Shown here: one piece after another, positions 27,401 through 35,119 of the stretch | Numbering within the stretch: position 1 is the first letter of the stretch | How the letters are laid out: each line of letters begins with the position of its first letter | Source: Rhizobium sp. L43 | GTDB lineage: Bacteria; Pseudomonadota; Alphaproteobacteria; Rhizobiales; Rhizobiaceae | Length of the DNA stretch: 64,000 nt | NCBI RefSeq assembly: GCF_002531725.1 | Contig: NZ_NWSQ01000008.1 | Location: forward strand, 1-64,000 | Reading direction: 5' to 3' | The notes under the pieces: generated by a model | The model's input: the letters and a program-made list of their open reading frames with translations, nothing else | What the model was told of the DNA's origin: nothing | Database searches by the model: none | Position numbers and translations under genes: made by a program

Positions 27401-28218
27401 AGACGCGCGCTGCGCCGATGCGCAATGCCGAAGGCGTCATCGTCCAGTGGAATGTCATCTGCCTCGATATCGACGGAGAGGTTCGGGCGGAGGAGGATCT
27501 GCGTCAGGCGCGAGAGGGCCTTGCGCGGGCGAGCCAGGTGGCAAGCCTCGCCGAGCTTTCGGCCTCCATCGCCCACGAGGTGAACCAGCCGCTGGCGGCT
27601 GTCGTCGCAAATTCACATGCCTGCCAGCGCTGGCTCCTGGCCGAACCGCCGAACATGGAGCGGGCGCAAAGGACGGTCGAGCGCATCATCCGGGACGCCA
27701 ACTCGGCCGCCGATGTCGTCAGCCGCATCCGTGCCCTGTTCAAACAATCCGCAGACAGGAGAGCTCATACGGCGCTCTCGGGCGTCGTCAACGAAGCGCG
27801 CAACCTCATGGCCGAGGAAGCAGCGCGCCGTCGCGCCCGGATGGAGGTGGAGGTCGATGCCAACCTTCCGCTCATCGCCATCGATCGCGTCCAGATCCAG
27901 CAGGTTCTGATCAATCTCATCCGCAACGGCATCGAGGCGATGGACACCATTGCCGGCGACAGGGTGATCGAGATGCGCTTGCGCCACATGGGGAACGCCG
28001 TCCAGACCGAAATCAGCGATCGCGGCCAGGGCATCGCGTTTCCCGAGAAGATGTTCGAGCCGTTCTTCACGACGAAGGAAAGTGGCATGGGCATGGGTCT
28101 GGCGATCTGCCGTTCGATCGTCGAGCTGCATGGTGGACGATTGTGGGCCGAGAAGAACAATCCGCACGGGGCGACGTTGATCTTTACCTTGCCCATAGAA
28201 ACGAAGGCGGAGTCATGA
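24493..28218 (+). CDS. MASE1 sensor histidine kinase with five tandem PAS-PAC domains
   Basis: From the ATG at 24493 the protein has 1241 residues (a GTG nine codons upstream is possible). An N-terminal MASE1-type membrane sensor (about 30-325, eight or so helices, containing GTGISIWPPGGLFIATLIL) is followed by five PAS-PAC units starting near residues 336, 469, 602, 736 and 869. Each opens with a variant of LRERERELSQLVDMVP and ends with IVQWYGLCHDID-like PAC. The HisKA box is SIAHEVNQPLAAVVANSHA (His near 1026), and the HATPase has N box NLIRNGIEAM, G1 DRGQGI and G2 GMGMGLAI. ATGA overlap with the next response regulator shows coupling. Signal unknown. Confidence 0.92.
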   Translation: MNAPAPTSKTSTTSNAGDPRPLSARQERLMISVWSHRPRALYLGLFIIAYVLACGFAQSLAIVPGTGISIWPPGGLFIATLILASRRSWPWWILAGCLAELFSNALWFYSPLPAAFLIYVGNALEAVVAAWLVNRALKRPAQLETLQEVLAFVVLGAGIAPIVGATVGSATLAWFGIQSQSFVTAWPLWWIGDATGVLIVAPLALTVFHNWRDKTRLTAAQWLEACVLGMIFLGVAALSLSGYLPFAYIIMPPLLWAAVRFEFKGAAISLALLALITAVFTITGAGQFIGDPESQKHKQIMLQLFLAISAFSALIVAAISRQHQLAVLTLRQSVETLREREQELSQLVDMVPSHVWRLTPQGEPTFFNRRMVDFLGLDVADSDRPDMSRLEALIETVIHPDDAAGFRESLNHCLATGENFAMRYRLRRADGIYHWMSSRAEPMRDQTGNIVQWYGLCHDIDDQVRAEEAVRQSERALQQMIDAVPVRVWSVEPTSGSVYFNKRYQDHFRSVIANFDALGAPRIEELLQQLIHPEDAPDVQRTLRNCFESGGGTAMRFRWREKDDVYRWAECRVEPRRDDDGTVVQWYGVSLDIDEEVRALEALRDRERELSQLVDMVPVHIARMAPNGEPTFFSKRTLQSIGLNDVAAWDKPDISRSAAIIGATVHPEDGPRMSEVLGHALATGEPYTIRYRRRRADGVYRWMEGRAEPMRDQNGEIVQWYAAAIDIDDEVRAQQALRERERELSQLVDIVPSLLWRLNADGEPTFFNKRLINFLGRDIANTDNPGTNRLSAIIEAAIHPDDAQSLAAALKHSFATGERFSKQYRLRRADGVYRWVKGSAEPLRDESGQIIQWYGLTHDIDDQLRIEEELRERERSLWQIVETLPAMIDCAAPDGEPVYRNPQLRDFLGYKLEELDGTGKTRLDGTLDAGVHPDDVAGVKENYAHSLSTGEPYARRHRLRRFDGEYRWVETRAAPMRNAEGVIVQWNVICLDIDGEVRAEEDLRQAREGLARASQVASLAELSASIAHEVNQPLAAVVANSHACQRWLLAEPPNMERAQRTVERIIRDANSAADVVSRIRALFKQSADRRAHTALSGVVNEARNLMAEEAARRRARMEVEVDANLPLIAIDRVQIQQVLINLIRNGIEAMDTIAGDRVIEMRLRHMGNAVQTEISDRGQGIAFPEKMFEPFFTTKESGMGMGLAICRSIVELHGGRLWAEKNNPHGATLIFTLPIETKAES

Positions 28219-28856
28219 CAGCCGATGACCATATCGTCTTCATCGTCGATGACGATGAACGTATCCGCGAGGCGCTTGGCGAGCTGCTGGACTCGCACGG
28301 CATGCGCGCCATCGCCTTCGAATCGGCCTGCGATTACGTGAGAGCGGACAAGCCTGACGTGGCTGCCTGCCTTATCCTCGATATCGAACTGCCTGACATC
28401 AACGGCCTCGATCTGCAGAGCCAGATCGCTGACAGGGACCATCCGCCGATCGTCTTCATCACAGGACATGGCGACATCCCCTCCTCCGTGCGTGCGATCA
28501 AGCATGGCGCGGTGGACTTCCTGACCAAACCCTTCAGCGATGCGGACCTCATGGCGGCAATCCACGCGGCGATCGCCGAGGATCGGAAAAAGAGATCGGA
28601 ACGCGCCGAACTCGACATGCTCAGACGACACTACCTCGACCTGACGCCGCGAGAGCGCGAGGTGCTGCCGCTCGTCGTCAGCGGCCTTCTCAACAAGCAA
28701 GCGGCAGCCGAATTGGGGATCAGCGAAGTCACGCTGCAGATCCATAGAAGAAATGTGATGCAGAAAATGGCGGCGGCATCGCTCGCCGATCTCGTCCGGA
28801 TCGCGGAGAGATTGGAAATACCGATAACCCACTCGCGCCGGGTGGGAGGGAATTGA
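28215..28856 (+). CDS. FixJ/NarL-family response regulator
   Basis: The 213-residue protein has a receiver domain (acidic pocket FIVDDDERIRE, phospho-acceptor Asp in LILDIELPDI, Thr in VFITGHGD, Lys in FLTKPF) and a LuxR-type helix-turn-helix (LTPREREVLPLVVSGLLNKQ, then AAELGISEVTLQIHRRNVMQ). It starts at an ATG overlapping the kinase stop (ATGA), so it is the likely cognate partner. The resemblance to FixJ and TodT-type regulators suggests transcriptional activation. Targets are unknown; the two downstream regulators may share the kinase. Confidence 0.92.
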   Translation: MTADDHIVFIVDDDERIREALGELLDSHGMRAIAFESACDYVRADKPDVAACLILDIELPDINGLDLQSQIADRDHPPIVFITGHGDIPSSVRAIKHGAVDFLTKPFSDADLMAAIHAAIAEDRKKRSERAELDMLRRHYLDLTPREREVLPLVVSGLLNKQAAAELGISEVTLQIHRRNVMQKMAAASLADLVRIAERLEIPITHSRRVGGN

Positions 28857-28858
28857 AC

Positions 28859-29236
28859 ATGAACAAGACAAGACACGTCGTGGCAATTGTCGATGACGAT
28901 CCAAGGTTGCTTGAATCGATGGGCGACCTTCTGGAATCGGCGGGCTATGTGGCCCGCGGCTTCTCGTCGGCGGGCTCGCTGCTCGTCAACGGGCTGTCGG
29001 ACCTCGACCTGCTCATCACCGATATCGGAATGCCCGGCATCGACGGCTTCGAGCTGCGTGACCTTGTGAGCAAGTCACGCCCGGAGCTGCCGGTATTCCT
29101 GATCACGGGGCGCCACGAGATAGCGGATCAGGGCCGCGCTCAAGGCGCGGGCGGATTTTTCCGCAAGCCTTTCGATGCCCAGGCCCTGCTGGCGGCAATC
29201 GCCAATGCTTTGCATAAATCGACAGATGGAGGGTAA
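28859..29236 (+). CDS. Single-domain response regulator (receiver only)
   Basis: The 125-residue receiver has all key residues: AIVDDDPRLLES, Asp in LLITDIGMPGID, Thr in FLITGRHE and Lys in GFFRKPFDA. It has no output domain. The ATG at 28859 follows GGGAGGG; a TTG two codons earlier is less likely. It sits between two FixJ-like regulators and starts 2 bases after the first. A CheY/DivK-like phosphate sink or phosphorelay shuttle for the upstream kinase is the likely role. Confidence 0.88.
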   Translation: MNKTRHVVAIVDDDPRLLESMGDLLESAGYVARGFSSAGSLLVNGLSDLDLLITDIGMPGIDGFELRDLVSKSRPELPVFLITGRHEIADQGRAQGAGGFFRKPFDAQALLAAIANALHKSTDGG

Positions 29237-29237
29237 C

Positions 29238-29930
29238 ATGAGAGTTGACCAGCCGTTGCTGCGGAGATCGGCGCCGTTATCATTGCAGTGCAGATGTGAA
29301 GAGGTTGAGCCGCTCGTCATTATCGTCGATGACGACGTATCGGTTCGCGAGGCGCTGTCGGAGTTGATCCTGTCGGCGGGTTTCCAATCGGCCAGTTATG
29401 CTTCAACCCGCGAACTGCTTGACGCCGATATCCTGGATAGTCCCGGCTGTCTGATCCTCGACGTGCGCATGCCGGGGGCGAGCGGCCTCCATCTGCAGCG
29501 TCATCTGGCCGAAAACGGCATTCCCAAGCCGATCATCTTCCTGACAGGCCATGGCGACATCCCGATGACCGTCCAGGCAATGAAGGCCGGCGCCGTGGAC
29601 TTTCTCACCAAGCCGGTGCGAGACCAGACGCTGCTCGACGCCATCACGGCGGCCATCGCGATGGATGCCGAACGAAGAGCGCAAGCCGCGGTCGCCAAGC
29701 GCAATATCGACCGCTTGGAGACGCTGACGCAGCGTGAACGCGAGGTTCTGCATGAGGTGGCGCACGGACGTCTCAACAAGCAGATTGCCTTCGATCTCGG
29801 TATCAGTGAAGTGACGGTCAAGCTGCATCGCAGCAATGTCATGCACAAGATGGAGGCCGCCTCGATCGGCGAGCTGATCCGGGCCTGGGAGACATTGCCG
29901 GCGCAGATGCGTCAGGCTGGGTCGCGTTAG
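29238..29930 (+). CDS. Second FixJ-family response regulator
   Basis: From the ATG at 29238 (GGAGG upstream, 1 base after the previous stop) the protein has 230 residues. An unusual Cys-containing N-terminal segment (RRSAPLSLQCRCEEVEP) precedes the receiver (IIVDDDVSVRE, phospho-acceptor Asp in LILDVRMPGA, FLTGHGD, FLTKPV). A LuxR-type helix-turn-helix follows (LTQREREVLHEVAHGRLNKQ, then FDLGISEVTVKLHRSN). It closely resembles the 28215-28856 product and probably arose by duplication. One kinase feeding three regulators implies branched signalling. Confidence 0.9.
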   Translation: MRVDQPLLRRSAPLSLQCRCEEVEPLVIIVDDDVSVREALSELILSAGFQSASYASTRELLDADILDSPGCLILDVRMPGASGLHLQRHLAENGIPKPIIFLTGHGDIPMTVQAMKAGAVDFLTKPVRDQTLLDAITAAIAMDAERRAQAAVAKRNIDRLETLTQREREVLHEVAHGRLNKQIAFDLGISEVTVKLHRSNVMHKMEAASIGELIRAWETLPAQMRQAGSR

Positions 29931-30122
29931 TTTTAGCCGCGCGCCTGAAGGGGCGAAGGACGCCGGCTGTCCATTTTCATGTGCGCAGTATCCGATTCGC
30001 GCCAAAAAACACGATGGGACGCCGGCAAAGGGTTTCGGCGCCGCACCCTTGCGTTATCTCTAAATTAAAGCTCGGGGATATGACCTGGTGCCCGGCTTTG
30101 GTTCCCCAAAGGAGATCTCGCC

Positions 30123-30476
30123 TTGAACAATCCATCGTCAGCCGCACCTTCCCCCGAAACCGACGCCTTCGGCAACGAAGCAAACTTCCTGTCGGCGATG
30201 GGAAATGCCAAACGGCTTCACATTCTGCATCTGTTGACCGCAGGAGAAATGTCCGTGACCGTCCTGGCTGACGAAGTGGGATTGAGCCAATCTTCGACGT
30301 CCCAGCATTTGGCTATTCTTCGAGAACAGGAACTCGTGCAGACGCGAAGGGCTGCTCAGACGATCTACTATTCACTTCAATCCAGAGCGGCCAGAATGAT
30401 GCTCGATACGCTCGCCGACATCTTCGGATCGTATCCTCCTACGGCAGTAGAACGTGTCCGAACCGTGGGCACCTGA
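30123..30476 (+). CDS. ArsR-family winged-helix repressor
   Basis: The 117-residue protein starts at a TTG (30123) with AAAGGAG 8 bases upstream. The ArsR/SmtB winged helix reads FLSAMGNAKRLHILHLLTAG, then VTVLADEVGLSQSSTSQHLA, RRAAQTIYYSL. No metal-binding ELCVCDL-type cysteine motif is present and there are no cysteines at all. It is therefore probably a NolR-like or redox/other-ligand regulator rather than an arsenic or zinc sensor. NolR, the rhizobial nodulation/global repressor, has the same size and fold, but I cannot confirm orthology. It is monocistronic. Confidence 0.85.
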   Translation: MNNPSSAAPSPETDAFGNEANFLSAMGNAKRLHILHLLTAGEMSVTVLADEVGLSQSSTSQHLAILREQELVQTRRAAQTIYYSLQSRAARMMLDTLADIFGSYPPTAVERVRTVGT

Positions 30477-30967
30477 CGTAAAACGGGCAATGTCTTGCCG
30501 CTCATGATCGCTTCCAATCCGGCACTGCGACGATCAGGGGCAAGCTTAGCGAGCCATGATTTTGCTTGGTATCATCCGGAAGTATCGAAACGCCTGAGCT
30601 TTGGTATCGGGACTGTAGGCATGCAGGCGGCATCCGGCTGATCCCATGCCAATGCGCATTGACGGCACGATGCCATGCCTGCAGTCCTTACGAAGAACCG
30701 GCCGGCAGACATAGGCTTTGGTTTGCCGAGCACGGTCCGGCGGTATGACTGGGCGAAGTACGCGGATTCTGGGAGGTTCGGGCCGTGAGCCGTGTTAACC
30801 GAACGCGACAGGGATGATGAACACAGGGGTTTTTTCGGTTTCACCCTGTGGCCGACGAATTGGCAGGCGAGCGTCCCACCTGTCCGGCTCCACCTCGCAC
30901 AGGATCGGCAATAAAGAGCGGCCGCGCCGTCGGCAACGGCCAGCTCGTCATTCGATAGATGTCGCCA
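30477..30967. other. Gene-free interval with an imperfect long palindrome
   Basis: I find no convincing gene in these 491 bases. Between 30610 and 30686 there is an imperfect inverted repeat: GGACTGTAGGCATG (30610-30623) against CATGCCTGCAGTCC (30673-30686), 13 of 14 paired, with inner GGCATC/GATGCC (30629-30634 and 30669-30674) and the perfect 12-bp palindrome CAATGCGCATTG (30650-30661). It could fold into a long hairpin, be a MITE-like remnant, or hold regulator sites. Confidence 0.5.
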
Positions 30968-32158
30968 TCAGGCGAAGGCGTAAGAGCCGTCCGGCCGCTT
31001 CGGCACGCGCCGCTGCCAATGGATGTAACCTTCCTCCTGCATCGCCTTCTCGTCCATTTCGACGCCCCAGCCGGGCCGGTCGGGGCGCAGTTCGAGATAG
31101 CCGTCCTTCGGCAGATAGGGATCGACGACGTAGCGGGTTTCCCCTTCACGCTTCTCGATTCCGAGACCGCCATAGACATAGGCCTGCCCCTTCGGCAGCC
31201 GGTATTCGAGGAAGCGGAAATTCTGCGCCGCAGCCGAAAAATGAACGTTGACGGCCGTCGCAAGCGGCCCCATCGGGTTATGCGGGGCGACGCCGACGAA
31301 AAAGGCTTCGGCGAGCGTGGCAATGCGGCGCATTTCGCTGATGCCGCCGACGACGCAGATGTCCGGCTGGATAAGGTCGGCGCCCTTGACCTGCAGCAGC
31401 CGCAGGAACTCGTTTCTGTTGTAGAGCGACTCGCCGGTCGCCAGCGTGCAGTTGAGCCCCTGTTTCAGGTCGCCCCAGGCCTCGATGTTCTCCGGACGCA
31501 GCGGCTCCTCGAAAAACAGCGGATCATACGGCGCCAGCGCATTACCGAGCTGACGCGCGGCGACCGGCTCGAAAATCTTGGCGTGGGCGTCGAAAGCGAT
31601 CTCGTATTCGTCGTTGACCGTCTCGCGAAGCGAACGGAAATAATCCGCCGAGGCTTTGACGACATTGCCCCATCGGTTGGAATGCATGTCGATCCGCCAG
31701 GGGCTGAGTTTGAAGGCGGTGAACCCCCACCCCTCCTTCAGGCGATCGAATTCGTCGCGGGCCGCCGGCGCATCCGGTGCGGTGTAGACCCCGGCATAGA
31801 CCTTGATACGGTCGCGCACCTCGCCGCCGAGCAGCTTGTAAACCGGGACGTTCGCCGCCTTGGCCGCAAGATCCCACAGGCAGTGGTCGAGCGCCGAGAT
31901 CGCGGCAAGGCCGAGCGCGCCCGGCGGGAACCGGCTTTGCTGGATCAGCAGATTGACGAGATACTCGACGCGTGTCGGGTCCTGGCCAGAGATAAATCCG
32001 TAGAGATAATCGAGCAGCGGCGGCAGTGCCTTGTCGGGGCCGTGATTGTAGCATTCGCCCCAGCCGGTCAGCCCGTCATCGGTATCGAGCGCGACGATCA
32101 CGCGCGGACGGTCCTTGTCGCGGGTCATGAAAACCCGCATGCGGTCGATCTTCATCAT
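30968..32158 (-). CDS. Enolase-superfamily sugar-acid dehydratase (MR/MLE, galactonate-dehydratase-like)
   Basis: This 396-residue protein has the N-terminal capping domain (VIVALDTDDGLTGWGECYNH) and the TIM barrel with metal ligands in IAFDAHAKIFEP, LFFEEPLRPENIEAW and LATGESLYNR, plus the acid/base His in VAPHNPMGPLA. A Lys in TAFKLSPWR occupies the second-strand catalytic position. The pattern resembles D-galactonate dehydratase and the aldarate dehydratase/cycloisomerase branches. It follows the second MR/MLE gene by 9 bases, at the end of the ABC-transporter unit. With the uronate dehydrogenase, lactonase and DapA-like enzyme nearby, an aldarate or aldonate dehydratase or a lactone cycloisomerase role is likely. 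Confidence 0.82.
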   Translation of the reverse strand: MMKIDRMRVFMTRDKDRPRVIVALDTDDGLTGWGECYNHGPDKALPPLLDYLYGFISGQDPTRVEYLVNLLIQQSRFPPGALGLAAISALDHCLWDLAAKAANVPVYKLLGGEVRDRIKVYAGVYTAPDAPAARDEFDRLKEGWGFTAFKLSPWRIDMHSNRWGNVVKASADYFRSLRETVNDEYEIAFDAHAKIFEPVAARQLGNALAPYDPLFFEEPLRPENIEAWGDLKQGLNCTLATGESLYNRNEFLRLLQVKGADLIQPDICVVGGISEMRRIATLAEAFFVGVAPHNPMGPLATAVNVHFSAAAQNFRFLEYRLPKGQAYVYGGLGIEKREGETRYVVDPYLPKDGYLELRPDRPGWGVEMDEKAMQEEGYIHWQRRVPKRPDGSYAFA

Positions 32159-32167
32159 TCTGTCCTT

Positions 32168-33379
32168 CTAGCGATTGAAATAGCTGCGGCGCGCCACGCG
32201 CGTCTGCACGTAGACATGCTCATGGTCGGTTCCGGGATTATAGGCGCCGGCGGCTTGCGGCACCGAGACATTGCCACCGCTGGGGAAGCGCGCGACGAAG
32301 GCCTCGTCGATATCGCAGCCAAGTCCCGGGCCGTCGGGAACGGCGATCAAGCCATCGACCTGTTGCGGATGCGGCACGATCGCCTGGCGACGGCCGTCCC
32401 AGTCGTCGTCCAGGCGCTCGAGGATGAGGCCGTTCGGGATCGCCGCCAGCAGATGCAAGGCGGCATATTCCGCCACTGGCCCGAGCGAGCCCGAATGCGG
32501 CGCCATCTGGATATGATGGGCCTCGGCCATGGCGGCGATCTTCTTCATCTGGGTGATGCCGCCTGCCCGGCCGGTATCCGGCTGGATCACGTCGACCAAT
32601 TCCTTTTCTATGAGCTCGCGCTCGCCGAAAATGGTCGCCGAGCGCTCACCGGCGGCAAGCGGCACATGCGCTGCGTCGCGGATTCGCCGGTAGCCATCGA
32701 CATTCTCCGGCGCGATGGGATCCTCCACCCACATCAGTTCGTAGGGTTCGAGCGCTCGCACCAGGCGGCAGGCATCCGCAGGCGTCAGCCACGGCGGCCC
32801 GTGCAGATCGATGGCAATGTCCATGTCGTCGCCGACGGCGTCGCGGAGCGCCGCGACTTTGCGAACGGGATCTGCGACTCCGCCGCACTTGATCGCCTTT
32901 ATGCCGCGCTCCTTGAGGGCAAGCGCGCGCTCCGGCGTATTGGCGTGCGAATAGATCGGGATCCGGTCGCGCACCTTGCCGCCGAGCAGCATCCAGACAG
33001 GCACGCCGAGCGCCTTGCCCTTGATGTCCCATAGCGCCATGTCGATCCCGGTCATCGCACCGCCTCCGACCGTTCCGAGCATGCCATGGCCCATCATGGC
33101 AATATGCATCTTCTGCCACAACCGCTCGGTATGGGCCGGATCTTCACCGATGAGGAGGGGCGCAAGATCATGGATCGCCGTCTCGACGACACGTGGCCAG
33201 CCCGAGCATTCACCGATGCCGGTGATGCCCTCGTCGGTGTCGATCTTCAGAAAGAGCCAGTTTCTGGTGCCTCCGAACTGCTTGGAGGCGCCATCACCGG
33301 AACGTTGGTCGGCAGCCCAGTTCGAGGGGTCTGGCTGACCGACATGCATGAGAAAGGTACGGATCCCGGTGATTTTCAT
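32168..33379 (-). CDS. Second enolase-superfamily dehydratase (MR/MLE)
   Basis: From the ATG at 33379 (overlapping the ATPase stop as ATGA) the protein has 403 residues. Capping-domain motif WLFLKIDTDEGITGIGECSG and barrel motifs IDMALWDIKGKALGVP, DIAIDLHGPPW, LMWVEDPIAPENVDGYR, LAAGERSATIFGERE and MAPHSGSLGPVAEY identify a D-galactonate/mannonate-dehydratase-type member. Asp, Glu and Glu metal ligands and the catalytic His are all present. It is a different subtype from the downstream 30968-32158 protein, so two epimeric sugar acids, or a dehydratase plus a lactone isomerase, may be handled. Substrate assignment is inferred from neighbours. Confidence 0.82.
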   Translation of the reverse strand: MKITGIRTFLMHVGQPDPSNWAADQRSGDGASKQFGGTRNWLFLKIDTDEGITGIGECSGWPRVVETAIHDLAPLLIGEDPAHTERLWQKMHIAMMGHGMLGTVGGGAMTGIDMALWDIKGKALGVPVWMLLGGKVRDRIPIYSHANTPERALALKERGIKAIKCGGVADPVRKVAALRDAVGDDMDIAIDLHGPPWLTPADACRLVRALEPYELMWVEDPIAPENVDGYRRIRDAAHVPLAAGERSATIFGERELIEKELVDVIQPDTGRAGGITQMKKIAAMAEAHHIQMAPHSGSLGPVAEYAALHLLAAIPNGLILERLDDDWDGRRQAIVPHPQQVDGLIAVPDGPGLGCDIDEAFVARFPSGGNVSVPQAAGAYNPGTDHEHVYVQTRVARRSYFNR

Positions 33380-35112
33380 CGCTGAAAACTTCCATTCTTC
33401 AGATTGTCTGGCTTCAGAATGTCGGGCGCAACATAACGGAACCGCCTGGAATGATCGCGGTCCCGCGGATCGGGACGCGGGATCGCCGATATCAGCGCCT
33501 GCGTATAGGCGTGCTCGGGTGTGCGGCAGACCTTCTCGGCATCGCCGATTTCGACGAGCTGGCCTTTGTACATGACGCCGACACGGTCGCACATGTAGCG
33601 GATGACGCCGATGTCATGGCTGATGAAGATATAGGCGAGGCCGAGTTCGTCCTGCAGGCGCATCAGGAGATCGAGCACCTGCGAGCGCACCGAGACGTCG
33701 AGCGCCGAGGTCGCTTCGTCGGCGACGATGACACGCGGATTGAGGGTGATGGCGCGGGCAATGCCGATGCGCTGGCGCTGACCGCCGGAGAATGCATGCG
33801 GGTAGCGTTCGCGCGCCCTCGGATCGAGGCCTACCTGTTCCATGAGGTGGCAGACGCGCTCCTCCAGCGCCCGCCCCTTGGCGACGCCGTTGACGAGCAG
33901 CGGCTCGCCGATGATCTGGGAGACGGTCATGCGTGGGTTCAGGGAGCCGAAAGGATCCTGAAACACCATGCGCAATTCCCGCCGTGCAGCGGCCAGCGTC
34001 TGACCTTTTGCCGTTGCCAGATCGATGATGCCGCCGTCGGCGCGGCGATAGAGGATTTCGCCTGCCGTCGGATCGATCAGCCGCATGATCGAGCGACCCA
34101 TCGTCGTCTTGCCGGATCCGCTCTCGCCGACGATGCCGAGCGTCTCACCCGGCAGAAGCGAAATGGAAACATCGTCCAGCGCTTTCACCTCGCCGAAATC
34201 CATCGAGACATTGCGGAGTTCGAGGATCGGCGCTGCGGTCCTGTCGAGCGGCGCGCGTGCCAGCCGGATTTCAGCCTTCGCTTCCAGCTTCAGCACCGAG
34301 CCGATCAGCATGCGGGTATAGTCGTCTTGCGGCGCATGAAAGATCTGCTCGACCGGTGCATATTCCTTGGCGACGCCGTTATGCATGACGAGCACATCGT
34401 CGGCGATCTGTGCCACGACGCCCATGTCATGGGTGATGAACAGAACGGCCATGCCGTTGGCCTTCTGCAGGCGGGCGATCAGGTCGAGAATTTCGGCCTG
34501 CGTCGTCACGTCGAGGGCCGTGGTCGGCTCGTCGGCGATCAGGAGCTGCGGTTTGCAGGCGAGCGCCATGGCGATCATCGCGCGCTGGCGCATGCCGCCG
34601 GAATATTGGAAGGCATAGCGATCCAGCGCTTTTTCAGGCGAAGGAATTTCGACCTGCTTCAGCAGCGATATGGCTTCAGCCCGCGCCTCCGCCTTGCTCA
34701 TTCTGGTGTGAAGGCGAAGCGCCTCGACGATCTGGTTGCCGACCGTGTGGATCGGCGACAGCGACGACATCGGCTCCTGGAAGATCATGGCGATGTCGCG
34801 GCCGCGGATCGCTCGGATCTGGCGCCCGCGCGGGTGGAGGCTGGTCAGATCGGTCGAGCCGCCGTTCTGATCGTTCAAGACGATCGATCCGCCGGATATG
34901 CGGCCGGGCGCATCGACGATCTGCAGGATCGAACGCGCCGTCACCGATTTGCCGGATCCGCTTTCGCCGACGACACACAGCGTCTTGCCCGGTTCGATCG
35001 AGAAAGACAGATCGCTGACGGCGCGAAAGACGCCGGTGCGCAGAGGGAACTCGACCGTCAGATTTTTCACCTGGAGCAGCGGCCTGCCGGCAATGGGAAC
35101 GAAATCGGTCAT
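33376..35112 (-). CDS. Fused double ATPase (DppD-DppF type) of a family 5 ABC transporter
   Basis: The 578-residue protein contains two complete ABC domains. Domain 1 (about 10-265) has Walker [11 protein letters not shown], signature YSGGMRQR and Walker [13 protein letters not shown]. Domain 2 (about 300-565) has [19 protein letters not shown] and [12 protein letters not shown] (DEAT in place of DEPT). Such fused opp/dpp ATPases are common in rhizobia. The ATG at 35112 (MTDFVPIAG) is preferred over a start at 35145, which would run farther into the permease gene. It energises the two upstream permeases and is coupled to the dehydratase gene downstream. Confidence 0.92.
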   Translation of the reverse strand: MTDFVPIAGRPLLQVKNLTVEFPLRTGVFRAVSDLSFSIEPGKTLCVVGESGSGKSVTARSILQIVDAPGRISGGSIVLNDQNGGSTDLTSLHPRGRQIRAIRGRDIAMIFQEPMSSLSPIHTVGNQIVEALRLHTRMSKAEARAEAISLLKQVEIPSPEKALDRYAFQYSGGMRQRAMIAMALACKPQLLIADEPTTALDVTTQAEILDLIARLQKANGMAVLFITHDMGVVAQIADDVLVMHNGVAKEYAPVEQIFHAPQDDYTRMLIGSVLKLEAKAEIRLARAPLDRTAAPILELRNVSMDFGEVKALDDVSISLLPGETLGIVGESGSGKTTMGRSIMRLIDPTAGEILYRRADGGIIDLATAKGQTLAAARRELRMVFQDPFGSLNPRMTVSQIIGEPLLVNGVAKGRALEERVCHLMEQVGLDPRARERYPHAFSGGQRQRIGIARAITLNPRVIVADEATSALDVSVRSQVLDLLMRLQDELGLAYIFISHDIGVIRYMCDRVGVMYKGQLVEIGDAEKVCRTPEHAYTQALISAIPRPDPRDRDHSRRFRYVAPDILKPDNLKNGSFQR

Positions 35113-35119
35113 GCCGGCC

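Noticed and set aside
30572..30844. A 90-codon minus-strand open frame in the 30.5-31 kb interval
   Set aside because: It spans the long palindrome, has no ribosome-binding site and shows no protein-like pattern.
30959..33034. A 691-codon plus-strand open frame opposite the two dehydratase genes
   Set aside because: Antisense to two enolase-superfamily genes with complete active sites; the translation has no family features.
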